Shown one piece after another: positions 36,756-44,570 of a DNA stretch of 64,000 bases (positions are counted from its first letter, which is position 1; every line of letters starts with the position of its first letter). The DNA is from Methylotenera_A sp046594885. GTDB lineage: Bacteria > Pseudomonadota > Gammaproteobacteria > Burkholderiales > Methylophilaceae. A program made the translations under genes and the position numbers. The notes beneath the pieces were generated by a model. That model was not told the origin of the DNA, searched no databases, and worked only from the letters and a program-made list of their open reading frames with translations. The stretch is from NCBI GenBank assembly GCA_046594885.1, contig JBKJRD010000095.1, positions 6,405-70,404 on the forward strand, in the 5' to 3' direction.

Positions 36756-37990
36756 TGTCGGCAACCAAACTTATTATTCCGTGCGACCGTGCCGAACGTC
36801 TGCAATATATCAGACGCATGTTTCCGCAAGCCACTGGCTCATTTTTGAGCGATGAGTGGCGCGGCGGTAGACATGAAGCGCTTAAACGTTTAAACAGCAT
36901 TGATGCCATTGCTTATAATCGTAATCGCAATTTTCTTAATGGCGCGGTCACCAAACTTTCTCCCTATTTTCGACATGGTTGCTTAACCTTAAAAGAAGCA
37001 TCTGACAGCGCGCGCGGACGTTTTCATGAGCATGCAGAAAAATTTGTATTTGAACTGGCTTGGCGCGATTATTGGCGCCGTGTTTGGTACAACTTGGGCG
37101 ATGGTATCTTTAGCGATATTGAAGACCCAAAAGTAGCGCTGGGCGATAAATTAATGCCCGATTTTATTCGTCAAGGCATTACTGGATTGCCTTGTATGGA
37201 TGGATTTATTCGCGATTTAACCCAATATGGTTATGTGCATAATCATGCACGCATGTGGTTTGCAGCTTATGTGGTGCATTGGCTAAAAGTCGATTGGCGT
37301 GAAGCAGCTGATTGGTTTGAGCATCACTTGCTCGATGGCGATAAAGCCTCTAATCATTTATCCTGGCAATGGGTTGCATCACTATTTAGCTCAAAGCCTT
37401 ATTATTTTAATAAAGAAAATTTGGCGCGCTTCACAGGCGAAAAATATTGCGCCAATTGCAAAGTAAGCTGCCCTTTTGATGCCAGCTACGAAGTACTTAA
37501 CGATAGATTATTCGCTAATTTAGCCCCAACAACCGCCAAAAAACATAAAGTGAGCATTCCACTAAAAGTGGCCATGTCTACACATCAAGCAGTGGCGATT
37601 TTTGTGCATGATGAAATGCTCTCTGCCGCCCACCCCTTAATGCACAAGCCGATGCCAAAGATATTTGTGTTTGACGATATGTTGCATGGCAGATGGCCAC
37701 TTAAGCGCATACAGTTTGTGGCTGATTGCTTAAGTGAATTGCAAGATATTGAAGTATGGATGGGCGACACCCGCGACGTGCTTAAGCAACGCGGTGTTGG
37801 TCAAGTGATTACGCAGCAAACGCCCAATATGCAAATTAAAGCGCTGCTCGAGGCTTTCAACACCACTTGGCAGCCTGAAGTTAAATTTACTGATATTGAA
37901 ATTAGCGAAAAACGCCTTAAACGTTTCTCGCGTTATTGGGAAAAAGTCGGGCCAGCCTTATTCGGTGATAATGTTTCTAGTCAACCTTAA
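36755..37990 (+). CDS. Short photolyase-like protein with C-terminal alpha/beta domain
   Basis: A 411-aa protein that starts directly with the FAD-binding helical domain of photolyases and has no N-terminal antenna domain. The flavin pocket looks intact: TKLSPYFRHG (about 66), FELAWRDYWRR, YGYVHNHARM (N163, M167), W181 in VDWRE, and DGDKASNHLSWQW (D194, D196, N200, W204). A cysteine cluster CANCKVSC (C232, C235, C239) follows. Residues about 278-385 resemble an alpha/beta fold of the photolyase N-terminal type: AIFVHDEMLSAAHPLM, KIFVFDD, KRIQFVADCLSEL, EVWMGDTRDVL. That gives a helical-then-alpha/beta order opposite to normal photolyases. Short photolyase-like proteins lacking the N-terminal domain are known; the C-terminal domain assignment is my inference. 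Coupled to the preceding gene. Confidence 0.78.
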   Translation: MSATKLIIPCDRAERLQYIRRMFPQATGSFLSDEWRGGRHEALKRLNSIDAIAYNRNRNFLNGAVTKLSPYFRHGCLTLKEASDSARGRFHEHAEKFVFELAWRDYWRRVWYNLGDGIFSDIEDPKVALGDKLMPDFIRQGITGLPCMDGFIRDLTQYGYVHNHARMWFAAYVVHWLKVDWREAADWFEHHLLDGDKASNHLSWQWVASLFSSKPYYFNKENLARFTGEKYCANCKVSCPFDASYEVLNDRLFANLAPTTAKKHKVSIPLKVAMSTHQAVAIFVHDEMLSAAHPLMHKPMPKIFVFDDMLHGRWPLKRIQFVADCLSELQDIEVWMGDTRDVLKQRGVGQVITQQTPNMQIKALLEAFNTTWQPEVKFTDIEISEKRLKRFSRYWEKVGPALFGDNVSSQP

Positions 37991-38122
37991 ATTAAGCAGC
38001 TTAATCGGCTCATTCAAGGCAGTTAATACCGTATTGTTTGCGGCTACTTAACCCTATTTTTTAATCAATTTTTGCATACGCTTGCAGCAAAGACTTTTGC
38101 TTGCCTATGATAAAATACGCGC

Positions 38123-41100
38123 ATGACTCAGCCAAACATCACCAGCAAAGCACTCGCTAAATCTTTTGACCCCAAAGCCATTGAAAGCCATTGGTATGCT
38201 TTTTGGGAAAGCCGTGGTTTTTATGCCGCAGGTTTCAGCAAACCTACAGCGTCTAATCCTAATGTTAAAGACAACTTTTGTATTTTATTGCCGCCACCCA
38301 ATGTCACAGGTACGCTGCATATGGGACATGGCTTTAATCAAACGCTGATGGATGCGCTAACGCGTTATCACCGCATGCGTGGCGATAATACGCTTTGGCA
38401 ACCTGGCACAGACCATGCAGGTATTGCCACCCAAATAGTGGTAGAACGCCAGTTAGATGCGCAAGGTATTACACGGCACAGTCTTGTAAAAGACTACGGA
38501 AATAAGCTTGGGCGTGAGAAATTCCTAGAAAAAGTGTGGGAGTGGAAAGAATACTCAGGCGGCACCATTACTCAGCAAATGCGCCGTTTAGGTACTTCGC
38601 CTGACTGGTCGCGCGAACGCTTTACCATGGACGAAGGTTTGAATAAAACCGTCACCGAAACCTTTGTGCGTTTGTATAACGAAGGCTTGATTTACCGTGG
38701 TAAAAGATTAGTCAATTGGGATGTTAAGTTAGGCACAGCCGTTTCAGATTTAGAAGTAGTACAAGAAGAAGAAGACGGCTTTATGTGGCATATCAACTAC
38801 CCGCTAGCGGATGGCTCAGGCAGTTTAACGGTAGCGACTACACGCCCAGAAACCATGCTAGGCGATGTTGCGGTGATGGTGCACCCTGAAGATGCGCGCT
38901 ATAAAAACTGGGTCGGAAAAAGTGTTAAGTTACCGCTTTGTAATCGCGAAATCCCCATTATTGCCGATGATTACGTGGATATGGAGTTTGGTACAGGTTG
39001 CGTAAAAGTAACGCCTGCACATGATTTTAATGATTATGCGGTTGGACAGCGCCACCAATTACCAATGATAGAAATTTTATCATTGGCAGGCTTAGTGAAT
39101 GAAAATGCGCCTGAACAATATCTTGGTTTAAATGTAATTGCTGCGCGCAAATTGGTGGTAGAAAATTTAGAAGCTGGCGACTATTTAGTTAAAACCGAAA
39201 AACATAAACTCAAAGTGCCGCGCGGCGACCGTACAGGCGTAGTGATTGAACCAATGCTGACTGACCAGTGGTTTGTGGCAATGAGCAAATCTGATGAATC
39301 AGGTAAAAGCATTACGCAAAAAGCATTAGATGTGGTGGCTAGCGGCGAGATTAAATTCTATCCCGATAATTGGGTGAATACCTATAACCAATGGCTGAAC
39401 AATATTCAAGATTGGTGTATTTCACGCCAGCTTTGGTGGGGGCATCAAATCCCTGCATGGTATTCAGATACTGGAAAAGTGTATGTGGCGCATGATGAAG
39501 CAGAAGCCAAATCTTTAGCCGCCAAAGATGGGTATACGGGTAACTTGAAACGTGATGATGATGTATTAGATACGTGGTATTCATCTGCGCTGTGGCCATT
39601 TTCAACCTTAGATTGGACAGGCGATGATGCGATTGACGCGCAAAACCAAGCGTTACAACAATTTTTACCGTCTAGCGTACTTGTCACAGGGTTTGATATT
39701 ATCTTTTTCTGGGTGGCGCGCATGGTCATGATGACTAAGCACATCACTGGCAAAATTCCGTTTAAGCATGTGTATGTGCATGGCTTAATCCGCGATGCCG
39801 AAGGCCAAAAGATGAGTAAATCTAAAGGCAATGTGCTTGACCCGATTGATTTGATTGACGGCATTTCTTTGCCCGATTTAATCAAAAAACGCACGACAGG
39901 TTTGATGAATCCTAAAGATGCTGAAAAAATTGAAAAGCGCACCAAAAAAGAATTCCCAGAAGGCATTGCCGCTTATGGCACTGATGCGTTGCGGTTTACT
40001 TTTGCCGCATTGGCCTCGCCAGGGCGTGATATTAAGTTTGATTTGCAACGCTGTGATGGCTACCGAAACTTTTGCAATAAACTGTGGAACGCCACGCGTT
40101 TTGTTTTGATGAACGTACAAAATGAAGACGGTAGTTTAAAAGATTGTGGCTTAGAAGATTGCGCCACTAAGCCAGAGGGATATTTATTTTTCTCCCCTGC
40201 TGACCGTTGGATTGTGAGCAAACTACAGCGCACAGAGGCAGAAGTTGAACGCGCGTTTGCCGATTACCGATTCGATTTAGCCGCTAAAGCCATGTATGAG
40301 TTTGTGTGGGATGAATACTGCGATTGGTATTTAGAACTGGCAAAAGTGCAGCTACAGGCGGAACGTGAAGATAAAGTGCAGCTGCAAGCGGAACGCCTAA
40401 ATGAAGTGCAGCTACAGGCGGAACGTGAAGATAAAGTGCAGCTGCAAGCGGAACGTCAAGAAGGGTCACAGATTCAAACGGTCGATGAAGCGAGCCAACG
40501 CGGCACCCGCAGAACCTTGATTCGTGTGCTGGAAACTATGTTGCGTTTGGTGCATCCGATTATGCCATTTATCACCGAAGAAATCTGGGCGACTATTGGC
40601 TCCATCAGTGGCAAAACTGGCCCAAGCATTATGCTAGAAGCCTATCCAATAGCGCAGCCAACTAAGTTAGATGAAACTGCCGAGGCATGGGTTGCGCAGT
40701 TAAAACAAATGGTAGATGCCTGCCGCAGCTTACGTGGCGAAATGGGCATTTCGCCCGCCGCGCGCGTGCCACTTATCGCCAACGGTAATACAGAACAATT
40801 GGCCACTTATGCGCCCTATTTAAAAGCTTTGGCTAAATTAGATCATGTGTCGATTGTGACACAGCTGCCAGAAGCTGATGCGCCGGTGATGCTGGTTAAT
40901 GACTTTAAATTGATGCTAAAAGTAGAAATTGATGTAGCCGCAGAAAAAGAACGTTTGGCTAAAGAAATCGCCAGATTACAAGCCGAAATCGGCAAAGCCA
41001 ATGGCAAGCTCAATAATGCAAGCTTTATAGCGCGCGCACCTGCAACGGTGGTGGCTTTAGAAAAAGCGCGTGTGGCCGAATTTAGTGCAAATGCCGCTAA

Positions 41101-41131
41101 ACTGCAAACTCAACTTGCCAGATTGGGCTAA
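38123..41131 (+). CDS. valS: Valyl-tRNA synthetase with internal tandem repeat
   Basis: Class I aminoacyl-tRNA synthetase (1002 aa) that charges tRNA-Val. The HIGH motif appears as HMGHG in GTLHMGHGFNQ, the KMSKS motif as KMSKSKGN, and the editing domain (TTRPETMLGD...) lies between. The anticodon-binding helical domain and the C-terminal coiled coil (DVAAEKERLAKEIARLQAEI) are present. An insertion between the LELAK helix and the RRTLIRVLETMLRLVHP segment holds four copies of a 10-residue unit, VQLQAER plus three residues (742-781), which ordinary ValS proteins lack. The reading frame is intact. Confidence 0.95.
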   Translation: MTQPNITSKALAKSFDPKAIESHWYAFWESRGFYAAGFSKPTASNPNVKDNFCILLPPPNVTGTLHMGHGFNQTLMDALTRYHRMRGDNTLWQPGTDHAGIATQIVVERQLDAQGITRHSLVKDYGNKLGREKFLEKVWEWKEYSGGTITQQMRRLGTSPDWSRERFTMDEGLNKTVTETFVRLYNEGLIYRGKRLVNWDVKLGTAVSDLEVVQEEEDGFMWHINYPLADGSGSLTVATTRPETMLGDVAVMVHPEDARYKNWVGKSVKLPLCNREIPIIADDYVDMEFGTGCVKVTPAHDFNDYAVGQRHQLPMIEILSLAGLVNENAPEQYLGLNVIAARKLVVENLEAGDYLVKTEKHKLKVPRGDRTGVVIEPMLTDQWFVAMSKSDESGKSITQKALDVVASGEIKFYPDNWVNTYNQWLNNIQDWCISRQLWWGHQIPAWYSDTGKVYVAHDEAEAKSLAAKDGYTGNLKRDDDVLDTWYSSALWPFSTLDWTGDDAIDAQNQALQQFLPSSVLVTGFDIIFFWVARMVMMTKHITGKIPFKHVYVHGLIRDAEGQKMSKSKGNVLDPIDLIDGISLPDLIKKRTTGLMNPKDAEKIEKRTKKEFPEGIAAYGTDALRFTFAALASPGRDIKFDLQRCDGYRNFCNKLWNATRFVLMNVQNEDGSLKDCGLEDCATKPEGYLFFSPADRWIVSKLQRTEAEVERAFADYRFDLAAKAMYEFVWDEYCDWYLELAKVQLQAEREDKVQLQAERLNEVQLQAEREDKVQLQAERQEGSQIQTVDEASQRGTRRTLIRVLETMLRLVHPIMPFITEEIWATIGSISGKTGPSIMLEAYPIAQPTKLDETAEAWVAQLKQMVDACRSLRGEMGISPAARVPLIANGNTEQLATYAPYLKALAKLDHVSIVTQLPEADAPVMLVNDFKLMLKVEIDVAAEKERLAKEIARLQAEIGKANGKLNNASFIARAPATVVALEKARVAEFSANAAKLQTQLARLG
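40346..40465 (+). repeat. Four 30-nt tandem repeats inside valS
   Basis: Units begin at 40346, 40376, 40406 and 40436, each encoding VQLQAER plus three residues (EDK, LNE, EDK, QEG). Units 1 and 3 are identical over 30 nt, and the first 50 nt of the two 60-nt blocks match exactly, so the array arose by duplication of a 30-mer and then of a 60-mer. All copies are multiples of three and keep the frame. Confidence 0.95.
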
Positions 41132-41161
41132 CTTAACCAGTTAAAATGGCTAAATTTTAAA

Positions 41162-41371
41162 ATGTCTGCTCCAGATGATGACCCCGTGAATGAAATTATG
41201 TGCAGTTGTAGCGGCACCACACGCGGCAAAATTTATGATTTATATCAGCAAGGTTTAGATATTGAAGGCATCTCGCAGCGCACTGGCATCAAAACCGGAT
41301 GCGGTGGTTGCGAGTGGGATATTGAGGCGTTTGTAAAAGCGCTGGCAGAGCAAGTTAACCCGATAAATTAA
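41162..41371 (+). CDS. BFD-like [2Fe-2S] protein
   Basis: A 69-aa protein with the cysteine spacing of bacterioferritin-associated ferredoxin-like domains: MCSCSG near the N terminus and KTGCGGCEWD near residue 47, a C-x-C...C-x2-C set that can hold a 2Fe-2S cluster. The helix between (YDLYQQGLDIEGISQRTGI) fits the fold. It lies 30 nt after valS. No bacterioferritin gene is near, so the electron partner is unknown. Confidence 0.82.
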   Translation: MSAPDDDPVNEIMCSCSGTTRGKIYDLYQQGLDIEGISQRTGIKTGCGGCEWDIEAFVKALAEQVNPIN

Positions 41372-41412
41372 GCAAAAACCAATTGAATCTAGAGTCTAAA
41401 TAAATCTTGAAG

Positions 41413-41880
41413 CTAGATAAAAAGATTGACGTCTGATTCGCCTGCAAACTCAAAAAAAGTGGCCGCGCCGCCAAATTCGATTTCGTCAATAAAATCGGTT
41501 TTTTTGAAATCAAACAAATCCACCGTCATTTGGCAGGCAATCAGTTTTACGCCTGCCTCAATACACGCGGCACGCAGCTCCTCAATGCTGGCCACGCCTT
41601 TACTGGCGATTTTTTGCTTCATCATCATGGTTGCCATGCTTTCCATGCCTGGCAACATTTGCGCAAAATTGGGCATCGGCACAGGCATTGGCATGGCGGG
41701 GTTTCCCAGCGGCGAAACTTTTAGTTCAGACAAATCTTTTTTAAGTAAAGTTAAGCCATAAAAAGTGAAGAAAATATGCACTTCGTAATCTAACGCCGCC
41801 GCAGTGGATGCCAAAATAAAAGGTGGGTATGCCCAATCTAGCGACCCTTTTGAAGCGATTAATGCAAGCTTTTTAGCCAT
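41413..41880 (-). CDS. DsrE/DsrF-like (DsrE2-type) protein
   Basis: A 155-aa cytosolic protein opening with KLALIASKGSLDWAYPPFILASTAAALDYEVHIFFTFYG, the alpha/beta start of DsrE-type folds. A Met/Pro-rich linker (about residues 60-90) and IACQMTVDLFDF follow; the Cys of IACQMT corresponds to the sulfur-carrying position in this family. It is the last gene of a leftward rhodanese-tusA-dsrE2 operon, a sulfur-relay set that hands persulfide sulfur between carriers. Confidence 0.87.
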   Translation of the reverse strand: MAKKLALIASKGSLDWAYPPFILASTAAALDYEVHIFFTFYGLTLLKKDLSELKVSPLGNPAMPMPVPMPNFAQMLPGMESMATMMMKQKIASKGVASIEELRAACIEAGVKLIACQMTVDLFDFKKTDFIDEIEFGGAATFFEFAGESDVNLFI

Positions 41881-41884
41881 TATT

Positions 41885-42118
41885 TTAATCGATACGCTTT
41901 TTAATATAAAACGTAAATACGCCTTCTGCTGCTTCTTGCGCTAGTAATTCATGCCCCGTTTGTTTGCAAAAAGCCTGAAAATCTTTGACTGATCCAGGAT
42001 CAGTCGCCATGATTTTTAGCGTTTGCATCGCATTAATCTCACTTAAGCTTTTTTTACAGCGCAAAATCGGTAAGGGACAATTTAAATTGCGCGCGTCACA
42101 CTCTTTGTCAAAATTCAT
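41885..42118 (-). CDS. tusA: TusA family sulfurtransferase
   Basis: A 77-aa sulfur carrier. The conserved ECDARNLNCPLPILRCKK holds the reactive cysteine in CPLP (residue about 15). DPGSVKDFQAFCKQTGHEL matches the TusA second half. It is flanked by a rhodanese and a DsrE2 gene, so it probably relays persulfide sulfur between them rather than acting only in tRNA thiolation. The symbol denotes the family; orthology with the E. coli tRNA-thiolation TusA is not certain. Confidence 0.9.
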   Translation of the reverse strand: MNFDKECDARNLNCPLPILRCKKSLSEINAMQTLKIMATDPGSVKDFQAFCKQTGHELLAQEAAEGVFTFYIKKRID

Positions 42119-42150
42119 CGTTATTCCTATTTCAATATTACGTTCGCAGA

Positions 42151-42480
42151 TTAGACTGGTTTATTTTCGCCAAATACATAACCAGCTTTGCCCCAAGCAA
42201 GCACGCCGCCTGTTAAATTGAACACATTTTTTAAACCTTTGCTGGTTGCAAAATCGGCCGCATGCGCTGAACGCACGCCACTGTGGCAATAAAAAACGAC
42301 GGTATTTGCATTGAGCAGTTTTTCATACTCCACTGGCAACATCGATAGTTGAATGTGAATCGCGCCAGGGATAATACCACGCGCCACTTCGTCATTATTT
42401 CTCACATCAACCAACACCACTTTGGGTTCACTCATCAGATTGCGTAAATCTGCCGCTTGTATATCTGAATAATTTTTCAT
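42151..42480 (-). CDS. Single-domain rhodanese
   Basis: A 109-aa sulfurtransferase. The active-site loop is YCHSGVRSA with the catalytic cysteine, preceded by LVDVRNNDEVARGIIPGAIHI and followed by GLKNVFNLTGGVLAWGKAGY, the standard single-domain rhodanese pattern. No signal peptide is seen, so it is cytosolic. It leads the rhodanese-tusA-dsrE2 operon and likely loads sulfur onto TusA. Confidence 0.92.
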   Translation of the reverse strand: MKNYSDIQAADLRNLMSEPKVVLVDVRNNDEVARGIIPGAIHIQLSMLPVEYEKLLNANTVVFYCHSGVRSAHAADFATSKGLKNVFNLTGGVLAWGKAGYVFGENKPV

Positions 42481-42567
42481 GTTGAAAACCTAATTAATTT
42501 TTATATTGTACACAGGATACTTTGTGAATAAAACGCTTAATCAATGATTTGAATAGCTTGAACCAAT

Positions 42568-42599
42568 AAAAAAGCCGCACATAAGCGTGCGGCTTTTTT
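42568..42599. terminator. Bidirectional terminator hairpin
   Basis: AGCCGCAC and GTGCGGCT pair around a short loop, flanked by A-run and T-run. Read leftward it lies downstream of the secreted repeat-protein gene at 42704-43102 and separates it from the rhodanese operon. Confidence 0.88.
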
Positions 42600-42703
42600 A
42601 TTGTAGCGGTTATTTATATTCAGTTAATCATATAAATTGCGTAAAAAATAGGGTTAAGTAATGGCTAGCAATTTACACATTGTTTAATCCTATTAACACC
42701 TAA

Positions 42704-43102
42704 TTAATTTGCAACTGGCGCAGCCTCTTGTGGCTGGTTAGGTTGAACTTTATTACCTTTGGTAGTGCCACTATTCATATCTTTCTTTCTCATCAGTTTG
42801 CTTTTTTTACTGTGCGGACGATCTGATGGGTTAACTGACGGGCCTTTATCAGTACGCATTTGTTGCTTTTGTACTTGTGGTGTTTCAACGTTACCAAGGT
42901 TGCTGGCATCATCTTTAATAGGGTCAACTTGCATTTCAGTCACACCTTTGTCAGTGCGCATTTGTTGCTCTTGCACTTGTGGTGATTCTGCAGTACCCAA
43001 GTTGCTTGCATCATCAACGTTTTGCGTTGAAGTGCCAGCCGTAACGCTTAACGCGCTAAGGCTAAGTGCCGCGGCAATAATGCTAGAAGTAAATATATTC
43101 AT
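42704..43102 (-). CDS. Small secreted protein with two 34-residue repeats
   Basis: A 132-aa exported protein with a signal peptide (about residues 1-22). The mature part has two near-identical segments, DDASNLGTAESPQVQEQQMR and DDASNLGNVETPQVQKQQMR, each followed by TDKG, with a period of 34 residues. A basic stretch SKKSKLMRKKD and a Pro/Gln-rich tail follow. No cysteines or catalytic motifs are visible. I do not recognise the family; composition suggests a disordered periplasmic or surface protein. Confidence 0.75.
   Translation of the reverse strand: MNIFTSSIIAAALSLSALSVTAGTSTQNVDDASNLGTAESPQVQEQQMRTDKGVTEMQVDPIKDDASNLGNVETPQVQKQQMRTDKGPSVNPSDRPHSKKSKLMRKKDMNSGTTKGNKVQPNQPQEAAPVAN
42843..43015 (-). 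repeat. Two 71-nt direct repeats encoding the DDASNLG motif
   Basis: Copies at 42843-42913 and 42945-43015 are 71 nt each, separated by 102 nt start to start, and differ at scattered mostly third-codon positions. This indicates an older in-frame duplication kept under protein-level selection. Confidence 0.8.
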
Positions 43103-43213
43103 GTGATTCCTTATATAAAAGTTATAGGTTATTAAACGAGGATATTCGTTTATGAAAGACTATATTAGGGCAGGCAAAACAATAGGTCTGTACGGTAGGA
43201 AACACATTCATTA

Positions 43214-44161
43214 CTAATTAGATGCATATGGTTTTTGCGCTGTTAGTAATACCGCAGCTAGCCGATCGGTGGTTTGATAAACTTCCCTCAACAACTCTTC
43301 TCCAAAAATATCAGGGTCAATTTCATGATACTTAACATGAAAACCAGCGCCATTTAATCGCTGCGCTACATCCAAATAAAACGCATCTTCGCCATTGACA
43401 ATCGCAACACCTGTATATAAAAGCAGGCTTCCGCCAGCAGCTAATCGGGCGATGGCGCTATCTACAATAGCAATCGATAAATCTGCGCCCAACGCGCCGC
43501 CGCCATGACGATAAGCACGCGCAGTGGCATCGACTAAATAAGGCGGATTTGCAATAATTAAATCAAATTCACCATCCACATCCTGCAATAAATCGCTGTA
43601 TGCCACTTGCACATTGAGCGCCTGTGCAGCTTGCACGTTCACCTTTGCTAGCGTTAATGCGCTAGCGTTAATATCCAAAGCCAATACCGCGCATTGTGGC
43701 AAAGCTTTGGCTAATAATATTGCGCCAGCCCCGCTGCCAGTGCCAATATCTACTGCGCGTTTAATTGGCGATTGGTGTTGTGATAAAAACTGCTGAATGG
43801 CCGCCGCAAACCGATAGGTATCAGGGCCAAAGAAAACCGCATGTTCATGATCTGTAGGAAATGCTGAGTGCAAAAAATACTGCCCGTTCAAACTAGCCAC
43901 ACGCAATTGGCTGCGCCAGAGGTCACCGTGTTTAACCAATATATCAGCGGCTCGCATGCAATCAATCACGTCCGTTGCAATGTCTTCTAACGCAAACGCT
44001 CGGTTCCAGCCAAAAATACCGGCTAAATCTGTTGCTCGCGAATTGCCAAAGCGCTGGTTCACACGTTGATGGCTTAATGGTGTAATGGCTGTATGTGCAT
44101 AATTTTTATCGCGTAACAGTCGCAATAATTGCATTAGGCCAGCTATATTATGTTCACTCAA
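43214..44161 (-). CDS. Class I SAM-dependent methyltransferase (NPPY-type)
   Basis: A 315-aa protein. An N-terminal region of about 130 residues precedes a Rossmann methyltransferase domain with motif I AVDIGTGSGAGAILLAK, acidic ALDINASAL, and the catalytic motif IIANPPYLVD. NPPY marks N-methylation of glutamine or adenine substrates, as in PrmB/PrmC. The N-terminal part does not clearly match PrmC, so the substrate (protein Gln, rRNA or DNA) remains open. It stands alone, transcribed leftward. Confidence 0.8.
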   Translation of the reverse strand: MSEHNIAGLMQLLRLLRDKNYAHTAITPLSHQRVNQRFGNSRATDLAGIFGWNRAFALEDIATDVIDCMRAADILVKHGDLWRSQLRVASLNGQYFLHSAFPTDHEHAVFFGPDTYRFAAAIQQFLSQHQSPIKRAVDIGTGSGAGAILLAKALPQCAVLALDINASALTLAKVNVQAAQALNVQVAYSDLLQDVDGEFDLIIANPPYLVDATARAYRHGGGALGADLSIAIVDSAIARLAAGGSLLLYTGVAIVNGEDAFYLDVAQRLNGAGFHVKYHEIDPDIFGEELLREVYQTTDRLAAVLLTAQKPYASN

Positions 44162-44570
44162 TATGAATGACTCAATTCTAATAATTTCATTCCAAACATT
44201 TTTTTAAGCGTTTCTGCACCCTATTTTGGCAAAAGTTTGGCTGAAAACTGGTGTTTTTACTGTACGTTCGCGCACATTAATCTGTCAAAGGTTTGCACCA
44301 AACTGCGCCCTTAACAAGATTAATGATTAATGGGTACGCTAACGTACTGACCCGTTTTTTTTAAAATCATACTATCTTTAAACTATTTTGAATCAAACTC
44401 TAAACTTAATGCATAGATTGATTCAAATATTCGCCAAAGCAGCATTTTGATTGTTCTAGAAACTAGATTCGACCAAGATTTAATATAAGCATATTGGCAA
44501 AGCAAACCGCATTAATACATTTGCGGGTAAATTCAGCAATCCAAATAATCAGCGAACGGGCAATCATATT
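44162..44570. other. 409-nt intergenic region between divergent genes
   Basis: No convincing coding sequence lies here. It must hold the promoters of the divergent methyltransferase and diiron-protein genes. The one clear element is a hairpin with a U-tract near 44332-44362. A small GTTTG-CAC-CAAAC hairpin is at about 44291-44303. Confidence 0.6.
44332..44362 (+). terminator. Terminator-like hairpin in an intergenic region
   Basis: GGGTACG and CGTAC...CCC (44332-44353) pair with a CTAA loop and a bulge, followed by GTTTTTTTT. It is oriented rightward but no annotated gene ends just before it, so it may end a small RNA starting between 44170 and 44280. Confidence 0.5.

Noticed and set aside
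40346..40465. CRISPR-like array
   Set aside because: The four 30-nt units are directly contiguous without spacers, are coding in frame, and lie inside valS.
40284..40469. Leftward open frame with repeats opposite the valS minisatellite
   Set aside because: It is the reverse strand of the in-frame repeat array of valS and has no start context or homology.
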